Below, piece by piece: positions 8,427 to 16,865 of a stretch of DNA of 64,000 bases. Origin of the DNA: Hyunsoonleella aquatilis (GTDB lineage: Bacteria > Bacteroidota > Bacteroidia > Flavobacteriales > Flavobacteriaceae); contig NZ_JACNMF010000003.1 of the NCBI RefSeq assembly GCF_014270105.1, positions 434,001-498,000 on the forward strand, in the 5' to 3' direction. Numbering within the stretch: the stretch's first letter is position 1; every line of letters starts with the position of its first letter. The position numbers and the translations under genes are program-made. The notes beneath the pieces are model-generated. The model saw only the letters and a program-made list of their open reading frames with translations, ran no database searches and was not told where the DNA came from.

Positions 8427-9737
8427 ATGCGAAAAATAATTTTAGTTTTATTTATTTTATCTTCTATGTGTAGTTTGTCTCAAGAAGAATTAAAATTCAC
8501 TTATGATTCTATAACTAAGAAATTAGAAACTCCTAAGATAGAATTAAAACATAATTCAGAATATAAGGTTTTGATTAGTGGTTTAAATTCTGCGATATAT
8601 AAATCAGATATTAAAATAAAGTCATTTATAATAAATTCAAAAACTCCTGAAACTGTTAAAATCATATTCCCAGGCATTAGTGAGAATTCAGATGTAATTG
8701 GTTTTTCACAGCTTCAGTTCGATGAAAGTTTATTTGTTGGTTTAGATTCTCTAAAACTAGCAGAATTAGAATTAATTTATAATAAATTAAATAGGTTGTT
8801 TTCCGAAGCAGAAAGAAAATTTATTGCACTAAACAATATTAAGATTCAATCTGATAAGCTTTATAAAGCTACCTTAAATCAAAGTAATTCAGAGGCTTCT
8901 ATAGATGCTCTCGATGATGTGAAAAGTCAATTTGGAATACCAAGTACAGATCCTACAACTAATTTGAAAAGCGAAATTTTATTGTATAAAAGTTATATTG
9001 GTAAAACAGAAGAAATTTTTAAAATTTGGTTAGAAAAATTGTATGTAATAGATGAAAGAATAGCAGAAAGGTATGCTAAATTATCTTCATGGAAAGCTCT
9101 TTCAGAAAACGAAAATTATAATAAGTATTTGAGTTTTATTGACAAATCAATAAAAGCAATGGATAATTTAGAACCGAAGACATTTAAATCTAAAAGAGAT
9201 GGAGTGGATATAAATATAAAATTAATTAACTCCTATACTAATGACACAGTTTACACAAAGGTTTTTGACTATTATTCAAAAGGAAAATTGAGTTTCGATT
9301 TTTCATCTGGTTTTTTCTATTCAAATGAAGTAGAGCAATCATATTATCTAGAGAAAAGAGATTCATTAAAAAATGACATATTGAATGAACCTAAAAGGGA
9401 TTTTGACATTTCTTTTGGTGCACTTGGGCATTTATCCTATAAGTTTTCTAGTGATTTTAAGGCAGGTATTAGTATGGGGGCTTCATTATCTCCTCTAGAT
9501 GGTAAAACTAGGTACCTATTAGGTTTAAGCGCAATTTTTGGCAAAAGAAATCAATTAGCTATTAATAGCGGTGTAAGTTTTGTTAAATTGAAAATATTAT
9601 CGGATTCTGTTAGTAATGATGAAGTAGGGAATTACGTTGATTCTTCTGTTACTGCAGTTCCAACTTATGAAAAGGTTAAGAGTGGCTTTTTTATTGGTAT
9701 CTCTTATAATTTAACAGCCAAAAAAAAGTATGATTAA
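8427..9737 (+). CDS. Exported protein of unknown function, possible outer-membrane barrel domain
   Basis: I do not recognise this 436-residue protein. It has a signal peptide (residues 1-19, ending before Q-E-E-L). A beta-rich N-terminal part is followed by a helical middle (about 110-250) with many Lys and Glu. The last 120 residues have alternating hydrophobic/polar strands with Gly turns, such as F-G-A-L-G-H-L-S-Y and G-F-F-I-G-I-S-Y-N-L, which look like outer-membrane beta strands, although too few for a large pore. It starts 5 bases after the astacin lipoprotein gene and is surely co-transcribed with it. Its role might be to hold or display the peptidase at the outer membrane; that is inference from position only. 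Confidence 0.7.
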   Translation: MRKIILVLFILSSMCSLSQEELKFTYDSITKKLETPKIELKHNSEYKVLISGLNSAIYKSDIKIKSFIINSKTPETVKIIFPGISENSDVIGFSQLQFDESLFVGLDSLKLAELELIYNKLNRLFSEAERKFIALNNIKIQSDKLYKATLNQSNSEASIDALDDVKSQFGIPSTDPTTNLKSEILLYKSYIGKTEEIFKIWLEKLYVIDERIAERYAKLSSWKALSENENYNKYLSFIDKSIKAMDNLEPKTFKSKRDGVDINIKLINSYTNDTVYTKVFDYYSKGKLSFDFSSGFFYSNEVEQSYYLEKRDSLKNDILNEPKRDFDISFGALGHLSYKFSSDFKAGISMGASLSPLDGKTRYLLGLSAIFGKRNQLAINSGVSFVKLKILSDSVSNDEVGNYVDSSVTAVPTYEKVKSGFFIGISYNLTAKKKYD

Positions 9738-9829
9738 TAGATGATGATATGAGTAGCTACACTTAATCATACTTTTTATATATTATGTTTTTAAAAATAG
9801 TTTAATTCATTGATTAATAAACTCTTACC

Positions 9830-11143
9830 ATGAAAATTAAATATTTCATCTGCTTTCTTATAATTATACCAATCTTTGCTTATACGCAAGACGACTTAAA
9901 AGATTTGGAAATATTTCCTGAAGATATTCAAGAAGCCATTTATAAAAGAGAGAAAACTTTTGAAACAGAATTACCACCAGAAATTGAAAAATTAGTTTCT
10001 CAAAGTTTAATTCTCGAAAAAACTGATATTTGGAATGAAGGTGTACTAAAAGTTAGCTTCAAAGGAGGAGATGTCACTCTTCATAGAAAAATTGCAGAAA
10101 CTGCAAATATTTGGACAAATTATGGAGACATTACTTTTGATTTTGGATATAATCCAATCAAGAATACTTTTAGACAATGGAAACAGAACGATTCAAGTCA
10201 CATTCGAGTTGGATTTGATCTTGTTGGCACAGGTAATTGGTCGTTAATTGGTAGTATCAGTGTCGATTGGACATTGATTCCGCGTGGATTTGTTTCACTT
10301 CACTTAGAAGGATTTGATAATGGACGCCTTCCGTCTGATTGGAAAACAACAGTATTGCATGAATTTGGACATGCACTCGGATTTCGTCATGAGCACCAAC
10401 GATCAGATATAGAATGTGATTTTAATTGGCCAAGAATATATACTGTGCTATGGAATCAAAAGCGTAAGGATAAAAAATGGGTAGATCGTAATTTTAGAAA
10501 ATTTAATAAAAGGGAATATAAAACGACAAAATATGATAAAAAATCGATAATGCATTATAGTTTGCCTCGCTGGATGTTTAAATCAAAAGAAAATCCCGAA
10601 TGTTTCATTGAAAAAAATGTTCAATTATCTGCTTTAGATAAGAAAATGATGAATGATACTTATCCATCAAACAGATCTGACTTTTTATCTAGTAGGAAAT
10701 CCATTGCTGTAACTTATGAGGAAATTGCTATAGCATATGAAAAAGCTGATTCAGCTGTAGTTGCTTCCAATACAGTATCTTACGAAATTTTTAGTAAAAA
10801 AGCAGATTATTTTTCAAAAGAAAGAATTGAAAATAGTAAGTATATAGTAGGAATTCAAGGGCTAAATGTTGATAAGAAAGAATATTCAATATTTGCTCAA
10901 TATGTCAAAAATAGAGGATACACTATAAACCTAAACAGTAACTACAAGGAAAATAAACCTTGGCTAGCAAATGTATCAATTGTTTTATACTATTCTAAAA
11001 AGAATAAGGAAAAAGCAAAGGGAATAGCTTTAGAATTATCAAAAGTTACTGGTCAAAAGTTTGTAACCGGAATAGGTAATGGATTGGCTGTATTCGACCC
11101 AGATAAGCAATTTTATGTTCATTGGATACCAAAACCCCAATGA
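9830..11143 (+). CDS. Secreted astacin-like zinc metallopeptidase with extra C-terminal domain
   Basis: A 437-residue protein with a signal peptide (cleavage after about residue 19, A-Y-T-Q). The zinc site H-E-F-G-H-A-L-G-F-R-H-E-H is at residues 177-189 and the Met-turn S-I-M-H-Y at 239-243, so the catalytic domain covers about residues 65-280. It differs clearly from its two neighbouring lipoprotein paralogues outside the active site. After a helical linker (290-335) there is a separate C-terminal domain (about 380-435) with the pattern V-x-I-V-L-Y-Y, an alanine helix, and G-x-G-N-G-L-A-V-F, reminiscent of a LytR C-terminal-type fold; that likeness is weak. No type IX sorting domain is seen at the end. 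Substrate unknown. Confidence 0.85.
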   Translation: MKIKYFICFLIIIPIFAYTQDDLKDLEIFPEDIQEAIYKREKTFETELPPEIEKLVSQSLILEKTDIWNEGVLKVSFKGGDVTLHRKIAETANIWTNYGDITFDFGYNPIKNTFRQWKQNDSSHIRVGFDLVGTGNWSLIGSISVDWTLIPRGFVSLHLEGFDNGRLPSDWKTTVLHEFGHALGFRHEHQRSDIECDFNWPRIYTVLWNQKRKDKKWVDRNFRKFNKREYKTTKYDKKSIMHYSLPRWMFKSKENPECFIEKNVQLSALDKKMMNDTYPSNRSDFLSSRKSIAVTYEEIAIAYEKADSAVVASNTVSYEIFSKKADYFSKERIENSKYIVGIQGLNVDKKEYSIFAQYVKNRGYTINLNSNYKENKPWLANVSIVLYYSKKNKEKAKGIALELSKVTGQKFVTGIGNGLAVFDPDKQFYVHWIPKPQ

Positions 11144-11192
11144 TAAATTATTATGATAACTTTCACTTAGCCTCATAAAATTTTGGCTTAAA

Positions 11193-11229
11193 CAATAGGA
11201 GAGTAGTGTAATGTGAGTGGAGTGTTTTT
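11193..11229. repeat. TAGGAGGGAAGC repeat, degenerate copy 3
   Basis: TAGGAGAGTAGTGTAATG with GTGAGTGGAGTG aligns with the copies at 5923 and 7309 with several substitutions. It sits about 100 bases before the second astacin lipoprotein gene, just as copy 2 sits before the first. Confidence 0.55.
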
Positions 11230-11326
11230 AAAATGTTTTCCCTATTTTTATTGACTATTTTGCCCCAGAACAACTTAATGATATGCTGAAGGCATATGAG
11301 TTTTATTATTAATTAAATCCTTACTC

Positions 11327-12241
11327 ATGAAAAATTCCCTATTGATTATTTTAATAATAGCCTTTTTAGGATGTAAAAAGCACGAAAAAGCACCAATGGA
11401 AAAGCCATTAGAATCATATGTTAGTTTTGAAATACTTGACACTATTTCAACAGATTCTCCAATTTTTGATTTGGGTGATATCCAAGCCGTACAAGAAGAA
11501 AAAAATACAGATTCAATAATGCATGAGACAATCGAGATAGATTCTGAAAATTACTATATTGTTGAAGGTGACTTGCTTTATAATGAATTTGAATATTATC
11601 AATATCGTATAAATCTAAGTATGCAAGGTGACTCAATAAGTTCTTATAAAGAAGGTTTAGTTGGAGAAAAGCGGAATAATGAAATTGTAAAATGGCCTGA
11701 AAATTTTATTATTAAATATAGTATTATGAAAAACTCATTTGCTAGCGATGCTCATTATAATCAAGTAAAAACCAACATGAAATTGGCAACTGCTGATTGG
11801 ACTAAAGCTTGCAATGTAGAATTTACTCATGACGAATCAAAAGACAACTTGAATTTAATTTCACCTAATGATGATTTGACCTTTATTATTTTAGGATTCA
11901 ATACTTCTGGTCAATTTATAGCTTCTGCTTTTTTTCCATATTACCCCAAAAGTCGAAGACGAGTTTTAATTGACCCAAGTTATTTTGAAACGAGATTTAA
12001 TCGTGTTGGCGTTTTGAGACATGAGTTAGGACATGTTCTTGGTTTTAGGCATGAACATATACGAAGTGGAGCACCAAGACTTTGTCCAAATGAAGATTTA
12101 AGAGGTACTTTTAATATTACTAATTATGATCCAAAGTCTGTAATGCATTATTTTTGTGGAGGTATGGGAAGTATTGAATTGGAAATAACTAATACTGATA
12201 GAATAGGAGCAAGTTCAATTTATGGTGCTTCTAAAAATTAA
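11327..12241 (+). CDS. Astacin-like zinc metallopeptidase, lipoprotein (paralogue 2)
   Basis: This 304-residue protein is a paralogue of the one starting at 7507. A lipoprotein signal ends L-G-C at residue 16. The zinc site H-E-L-G-H-V-L-G-F-R-H-E-H is at residues 232-244 and the Met-turn S-V-M-H-Y at 271-275. About two thirds of residues from 70 to 300 are identical to paralogue 1, while residues 20-65 have diverged strongly. Conserved stretches outside the active site include A-S-A-F-F-P-Y-Y-P and F-N-I-T-N-Y-D-P. Unlike paralogue 1 it has no barrel-like gene behind it; the convergent M48 gene ends 31 bases downstream. Confidence 0.85.
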   Translation: MKNSLLIILIIAFLGCKKHEKAPMEKPLESYVSFEILDTISTDSPIFDLGDIQAVQEEKNTDSIMHETIEIDSENYYIVEGDLLYNEFEYYQYRINLSMQGDSISSYKEGLVGEKRNNEIVKWPENFIIKYSIMKNSFASDAHYNQVKTNMKLATADWTKACNVEFTHDESKDNLNLISPNDDLTFIILGFNTSGQFIASAFFPYYPKSRRRVLIDPSYFETRFNRVGVLRHELGHVLGFRHEHIRSGAPRLCPNEDLRGTFNITNYDPKSVMHYFCGGMGSIELEITNTDRIGASSIYGASKN

Positions 12242-12272
12242 ATTAAAGGCAACAGTAGTCAAATAAAGTAAT

Positions 12273-13751
12273 TTAATTACAGTTGTTGTTATAAAAATTA
12301 CAAGCTCTATCTGAAATTCCACATGCTTTTTCAAAATAAAAACATGCTTCGGTATCTGATCCTACTGCCATATATGCTTTTCCTAATCTATTGTAAGCAT
12401 TAGACTTATGCCAAATATATTCCTTTGAATCTTCATCTAGGTAATCACAGTAGTCTATTTCTTTTCTTGCAAGTTCCATTGCAGTACGATAATTTTCATT
12501 TTCATAATTTTTAAGTCCTAGATAGAAAGTAGATAATAATAACAACTGAACAGGGTTCTCTATATAAAAATCTGTACTCGATCTCAAAACCATATCACTA
12601 TCCATTGTCTCTATTACTTCAACTAGACGTTCCACCAAAAGGTCATAGAACTTACTAGCATTTTCAAATTCATTTAGATTAGCATAGCTACGGCTCAATA
12701 GATTATATGCCAGAATTGAATTTGCTTCGTTGGATCTATTTACTTCGATTGTATTTAATGAATTTTCAATAATTTTTTGGTCGTTATTAGTATCCAAATA
12801 GAAGATGGCATATAATAAATATGGAGTTGGAGAATTAGGATAAAGTTCCTGTAGCTTATCTATAGTTTCAAAACTTTGACTAACATTCCCTTGTTTTCGG
12901 TAGAATTTGGCTTTTTGAACAAAATAATCTTGGTTATTTCTTTTTATTTCATTAATTAAGTCCAATTCTTCAAATGCAGAATTAATATCATTTTTCGTGT
13001 AAGCGAAATTCTTGGCTCTTTCAATGTGATACCTAATAGCGTTGTTTTGAGATAATCCATGGTTAATGCTTGCTCGTTTATATCCTTTTTCTACTGCCTC
13101 TAACCTTTTCGATAAAGACGGATGCGTGGAGCAATTATCCTCATTTTCCTCATCATTATTTAACTTTATAAACGTTTGCTTTACATCTTTGAGCTCTGCG
13201 CCAAATTTTTTCATTATAAACCCAGCGAATGCATCTGCTTCTAGTTCTTGCTTTTGTTTGTTTTCTAAAGCTCTAATACAATCTGATGATTGATTTATGC
13301 AAGTTGTAAGTCTACAATATTTTCGCACATAATTTTTTGATATAACATGACCAGATAGATGATGTCCAATTTCATGTGCTAGGACTGTTATACTGGCAAT
13401 ATTATTTCCCTCACTATTTAAAGATTCTAGAAAATCATTGCCGTAGAAGATATATTGAACTCCGTCAAAATTATAGGCAAATGCATTCTTAATTCCTGAA
13501 CATTCTGAAATAATGAAGTTCATCGGTAATCCAGTAAGAGCCATTAATTGCTTTACATAATTTGTGGCTTCATCATTATCTTTAAATTCAAAATAGCCAT
13601 GTTTCCCTTTATAATCTAGACAAATATCCTTTGACCAATCTTTATCAAATTCTGCAATAGGACAATACTCACTAATTTGACCGAGTGCACTAAACTGGAC
13701 TACAAAAATTATGTATATGTATAGCAGTCTTTTATAAAAATCAAATTTCAT
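12273..13751 (-). CDS. Exported M48-family metallopeptidase with TPR-like repeats
   Basis: With the ATG at 13751 the protein has 492 residues and a signal peptide M-K-F-D-F-Y-K-R ... S-A-L-G-Q. An upstream in-frame ATG at 13826 would add 25 residues before the signal and is unlikely. The zinc motif H-E-I-G-H-H is at residues 126-131 and the downstream ligand region E-L-E-A-D-A-F-A-G at 169-177, both typical of M48 gluzincins. H-P-S-L-S-K-R at 210-216 is the usual end of the peptidase domain. Residues 230-490 form helical repeats resembling TPRs, with a last motif like A-C-F-Y-F-E-K-A-C. It converges on the astacin cassette and shares its AT-rich composition. The domain plan recalls periplasmic BepA-type proteases that act on outer-membrane protein assembly; this is an analogy only. 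Confidence 0.87.
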   Translation of the reverse strand: MKFDFYKRLLYIYIIFVVQFSALGQISEYCPIAEFDKDWSKDICLDYKGKHGYFEFKDNDEATNYVKQLMALTGLPMNFIISECSGIKNAFAYNFDGVQYIFYGNDFLESLNSEGNNIASITVLAHEIGHHLSGHVISKNYVRKYCRLTTCINQSSDCIRALENKQKQELEADAFAGFIMKKFGAELKDVKQTFIKLNNDEENEDNCSTHPSLSKRLEAVEKGYKRASINHGLSQNNAIRYHIERAKNFAYTKNDINSAFEELDLINEIKRNNQDYFVQKAKFYRKQGNVSQSFETIDKLQELYPNSPTPYLLYAIFYLDTNNDQKIIENSLNTIEVNRSNEANSILAYNLLSRSYANLNEFENASKFYDLLVERLVEVIETMDSDMVLRSSTDFYIENPVQLLLLSTFYLGLKNYENENYRTAMELARKEIDYCDYLDEDSKEYIWHKSNAYNRLGKAYMAVGSDTEACFYFEKACGISDRACNFYNNNCN

Positions 13752-14062
13752 AAGATTAGTTCTTTGATTAATAGGCTGAATAAGATACAAAAATCTAATC
13801 AGTATTGAGATGTTAATATCGCACATTACTCATTTAATAGAAAGCATTTATTGCTAACTTTCCATCGTTCTTATAATATCACTTCATCCCCTGGATAAAC
13901 TAATATTCTAAAATGCCCTATAACTTACATTATGTAAAATAGAATTTTAACCCATACCCCTTCTTACATTTATTCTTTTTACATCTAGAAATTTACAATG
14001 ATGACATATTGCAGTAATCGCGATGTGTATTAAAACATAAAACCCTTTAATACATTTTGATT
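13752..14062. other. 311-base divergent gap, no gene recognised
   Basis: The gap between the M48 gene and the lipoprotein gene contains promoters for both directions. TTACATTATGTAA at 13925-13937 is a short inverted repeat. TACATTTTG at 14051-14059 looks like a -7 box with one extra base, 3 bases before the ATG at 14063. I see nothing else. Confidence 0.5.
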
Positions 14063-14578
14063 ATGAAAAAATTATGCCTTTGTCTTGTAGTTTTAACCTT
14101 GGCTACATCATGTTCCTCAAATGATGCAAACGACACGCCAAAAATGCCAGTTGGAAATGGTCATTATTCCCTAGTACTTAATGGTGCCGGCTATAGCGAA
14201 CAACGTGTTGAACTGAAAAAAGATACTGTAAATTTCATTGGTATTGGTACTATCTTTAACGGAAGTGACGATTTCAATAATTATTTTGCCGTTGTTGTTG
14301 CCGATTCAGGAATTAGGTCAACCACAATCGAAACATTAACTACACCATCAGAGCATTACACGGGTTTAAAACCTAATGTTTCAGTGTTTGGAATTGGTGA
14401 TAATCGCTATTTATCAAAAAACGGGACGTTTTCGGTATTAACAAATGATGCAGATAAGCCTTGCGCTTATTGGAGCGGTACCCTTGATATTAACTATGCA
14501 CTTGAAGGTAGTGATGATATATTAAATGTTAAAGGCACGTTTGAAATCCCCGCTTTTACTTGTTATTCAAGTAATTAA
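14063..14578 (+). CDS. Lipoprotein of unknown function
   Basis: I chose the ATG at 14063; a TTG two codons upstream (14057) lies within a probable promoter box. The 171-residue product starts with a lipoprotein signal whose lipobox is L-A-T-S-C (Cys at about residue 17), followed by a Ser/Asn/Asp linker. The rest is beta-rich, with two Cys near the end (P-C-A-Y-W-S-G and F-T-C-Y-S). No family is recognised. It stands alone and is followed by a strong terminator. Confidence 0.75.
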   Translation: MKKLCLCLVVLTLATSCSSNDANDTPKMPVGNGHYSLVLNGAGYSEQRVELKKDTVNFIGIGTIFNGSDDFNNYFAVVVADSGIRSTTIETLTTPSEHYTGLKPNVSVFGIGDNRYLSKNGTFSVLTNDADKPCAYWSGTLDINYALEGSDDILNVKGTFEIPAFTCYSSN

Positions 14579-14627
14579 TTCTGTATAGCTTCTTAAGATA
14601 TTTAGCTCTAAACGCTCGAAAGAATAT

Positions 14628-14660
14628 AAACCCATCTGTTTAAACAGATGGGTTTTTTAT
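14628..14660 (+). terminator. Rho-independent terminator after the lipoprotein gene
   Basis: AACCCATCTGTTT and AAACAGATGGGTT form a perfect 13-base-pair stem running into six T residues. Confidence 0.9.
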
Positions 14661-14674
14661 ATATAGAATTTCAA

Positions 14675-14682
14675 TACATTTG
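14675..14682 (+). promoter_or_regulatory. -7 box TACATTTG before the 47-residue protein gene
   Basis: TACATTTG fits the consensus exactly and ends 12 bases before the ATG at 14695, so the leader would be about 8 bases. This supports the small gene that follows. Confidence 0.55.
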
Positions 14683-14694
14683 TTATCAACAAAC

Positions 14695-14838
14695 ATGGAA
14701 GATTTTTTAATTGGAATTATAAGGTTTATCGGTAACTTTTGTTTGGATATCATCGAGTCATTTAAAGCCAAATACGCCATTATAGTTGGATTTTGTATTC
14801 TAATTATCGTTTTTTTCATCGTTTATATTTTGACATAA
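14695..14838 (+). CDS. Small membrane protein of 47 residues
   Basis: An ATG at 14695 opens a 47-codon frame ending with TAA at 14836-14838. Residues 1-25 form an amphipathic helix ([11 protein letters not shown]) and residues 28-46 a strong membrane segment (Y-A-I-I-V-G-F ... F-I-V-Y-I-L). It sits between a terminator plus consensus -7 box upstream and the gcvT start at 14850, only 11 bases downstream, so it probably leads the gcvT-glsA transcript. No family is recognised; size and placement make it a plausible real gene. Confidence 0.6.
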   Translation: MEDFLIGIIRFIGNFCLDIIESFKAKYAIIVGFCILIIVFFIVYILT

Positions 14839-14849
14839 AACAATTAAAA

Positions 14850-15929
14850 ATGAAACACACCGCCTTATCAAAAACTCACGAAGCGCTTGGTGCTAAAATG
14901 GTGCCTTTTGCCGGATATAATATGCCCGTACAATACGAAGGTGTTACTATTGAACATGAAACGGTACGTAATGCTGTTGGTGTGTTTGATGTGTCACATA
15001 TGGGTGAATTTTTGGTTGAAGGGCCAAATGCACTTGCATTGATTCAAAAAGTATCCAGTAACGATGCCTCAAAATTGACCATTGGCAAAGCACAATACAG
15101 TTGTTTGCCAAATGATACTGGCGGTATTGTGGACGATTTAATTATTTATCGCATAAAGGAAGATACCTATCTGCTGGTGGTCAATGCCAGCAATATTGAA
15201 AAGGATTGGAACTGGATTCAGTCCAAAAATGATGTGGGTGCTACGATGCGTAATTTAAGTGATGACTATGCCCTACTCGCCATTCAGGGGCCAAAAGCTG
15301 TTGAAGCCATGCAGTCCTTAACCAGTGAAGATTTATCGGCTATCAATTTTTACAATTTTGTGGTGGGCGATTTTGCAGATATTGATTATGTGATTATTTC
15401 GGCCACGGGCTATACCGGTAGTGGTGGTTTTGAAATTTATTGTAAGAATTCCGAAGTAAAACAAATTTGGGACAAAGTGTTGGAAGCTGGTGCCGATTTT
15501 GGCATCAAACCTATTGGATTGGCCGCACGGGATACCCTGCGTTTGGAAATGGGCTATTGTTTGTACGGCAATGATATTGACGACAGCACCTCTCCCATTG
15601 AAGCTGGTTTGGGCTGGATTACCAAATTCACTAAAGACTTCACTAATTCCGAAGCTTTAAAAGCCGAAAAAGAACGTGGTCCGGAGCGTAAATTAGTCGG
15701 TTTTGAATTGGACGAACGTGGTATTCCCCGACAGGGTTATGATATTGTGGACGGCAACGGCAATACCATTGGCAATGTAACTTCCGGTACCATGGCGCCC
15801 TCATTGGGCAAAGGTATTGGTTTGGGCTACGTCCCTTCTATTTTTGCCGAGCCTGATAGTAAAATCAATATTCAAATTCGAAAAAAAGCCATTCCTGCAA
15901 CGGTTGTAAAATTGCCATTTTATAAGTAA
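14850..15929 (+). CDS. gcvT: Glycine cleavage system T protein (aminomethyltransferase)
   Basis: This enzyme takes the aminomethyl group from lipoylated H protein, passes a methylene to tetrahydrofolate and releases ammonia. The ATG at 14850 gives 359 residues beginning [11 protein letters not shown], the normal start; a frame opening at 14793 would add 19 unrelated residues. Family blocks include [18 protein letters not shown] and [10 protein letters not shown]. The C-terminal barrel carries [12 protein letters not shown]. The stop overlaps the glsA start by one base (TAATG), so the two are translationally coupled. No other gcv genes are nearby. Confidence 0.96.
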   Translation: MKHTALSKTHEALGAKMVPFAGYNMPVQYEGVTIEHETVRNAVGVFDVSHMGEFLVEGPNALALIQKVSSNDASKLTIGKAQYSCLPNDTGGIVDDLIIYRIKEDTYLLVVNASNIEKDWNWIQSKNDVGATMRNLSDDYALLAIQGPKAVEAMQSLTSEDLSAINFYNFVVGDFADIDYVIISATGYTGSGGFEIYCKNSEVKQIWDKVLEAGADFGIKPIGLAARDTLRLEMGYCLYGNDIDDSTSPIEAGLGWITKFTKDFTNSEALKAEKERGPERKLVGFELDERGIPRQGYDIVDGNGNTIGNVTSGTMAPSLGKGIGLGYVPSIFAEPDSKINIQIRKKAIPATVVKLPFYK

Positions 15930-16843
15930 TGACAGATTACCAATCTATTTTAAATGAAATTTACCGACAAGTGATGCTAGTGAAAGATCGTGGCACGGTG
16001 GCATCCTACATCCCTGAATTGCAAAAGGTTAACGCAAACCACTTCGGATTTCACTTAAAGCTTAAATCTGGCGAAAGTTATGGTGTGGGCGATTATGATG
16101 TGCCGTTTTCGGTGCAAAGTATTTCGAAAGTGCTGTCTTTGGCATTGGCCGCCTCCTTCAAAAATAATAATATTTTAAGAAGGCTGGATGTAGAACCTTC
16201 GGGACACCCTTTTAATCAATTGGCTTTATTGGAGGTGGAACACGGGATTCCTAGAAATCCATTTATCAATTCAGGTGCTATTGTCATCGCTGATATTTTG
16301 GTGTCTAAACTTGACAACCCCAAGGCCGATTTTTTGAATTATGTGCGGGATATCACTGGAGATGCATCTATCGACTACGACCCCATTGTCGCCCAATCAG
16401 AAAAAACTACGGGGCATAGAAATATGGCAGCAGCTCACTTATTAAAAACCTTTGGAAACCTCAATAACGATGTGGATGAAGTGCTGGATTTCTATTTTCA
16501 CCAATGCGCTTTGAGCATGACTTGCGCTCAGGTATCCAATGCGTTTTTTATGTTTGCCAACCGTGGCAAATGCCTCTTTAAAAAGTCACGATTGACCGAA
16601 CAGAAAGTAAAACGTATCAACGCCATTATGCTCACTTGTGGATTTTATGACGAGGCCGGGGAATTTGCCTTTGAAGTGGGTTTGCCGGGCAAAAGTGGCG
16701 TAGGCGGTGGTATTGTGGCACTCCTCCCCGACCATTTTGTCGTTTCGGTGTGGTCACCAGGTTTGAACAAAAGAGGCAACTCCAAATTAGGCATGCAGGC
16801 ACTGGAACAATTTACGACCAAAACACAACTTTCCATATTTTAG
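15929..16843 (+). CDS. glsA: Glutaminase
   Basis: GlsA-type glutaminase hydrolyses glutamine to glutamate and ammonia. The length of 304 residues is standard. The serine-beta-lactamase-like active site is visible as S64-I-S-K67, and the family blocks G-I-P-R-N-P-F-I-N-S-G-A and F-E-V-G-L-P-G-K-S-G-V-G-G-G-I are present. The start codon overlaps the gcvT stop. Both neighbouring enzymes release ammonia, but a functional link is only a suggestion from operon structure. Confidence 0.96.
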   Translation: MTDYQSILNEIYRQVMLVKDRGTVASYIPELQKVNANHFGFHLKLKSGESYGVGDYDVPFSVQSISKVLSLALAASFKNNNILRRLDVEPSGHPFNQLALLEVEHGIPRNPFINSGAIVIADILVSKLDNPKADFLNYVRDITGDASIDYDPIVAQSEKTTGHRNMAAAHLLKTFGNLNNDVDEVLDFYFHQCALSMTCAQVSNAFFMFANRGKCLFKKSRLTEQKVKRINAIMLTCGFYDEAGEFAFEVGLPGKSGVGGGIVALLPDHFVVSVWSPGLNKRGNSKLGMQALEQFTTKTQLSIF

Positions 16844-16865
16844 TTTCTTTTTTGAGGTTAGAACG

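Noticed and set aside
11280-11298. ATATGCTGAAGGCATAT inverted repeat before the second astacin gene
   Set aside because: It is short, imperfect and unlike the TACCCAAT palindrome, so I do not claim an operator.
7507-12241. Mobile element origin of the AT-rich peptidase block
   Set aside because: No transposase, integrase, tRNA junction or long direct repeat was seen; composition alone does not prove transfer.
13752-13826. N-terminal extension of the M48 peptidase
   Set aside because: The extra 25 residues precede a good signal peptide, so translation from 13751 is more likely.
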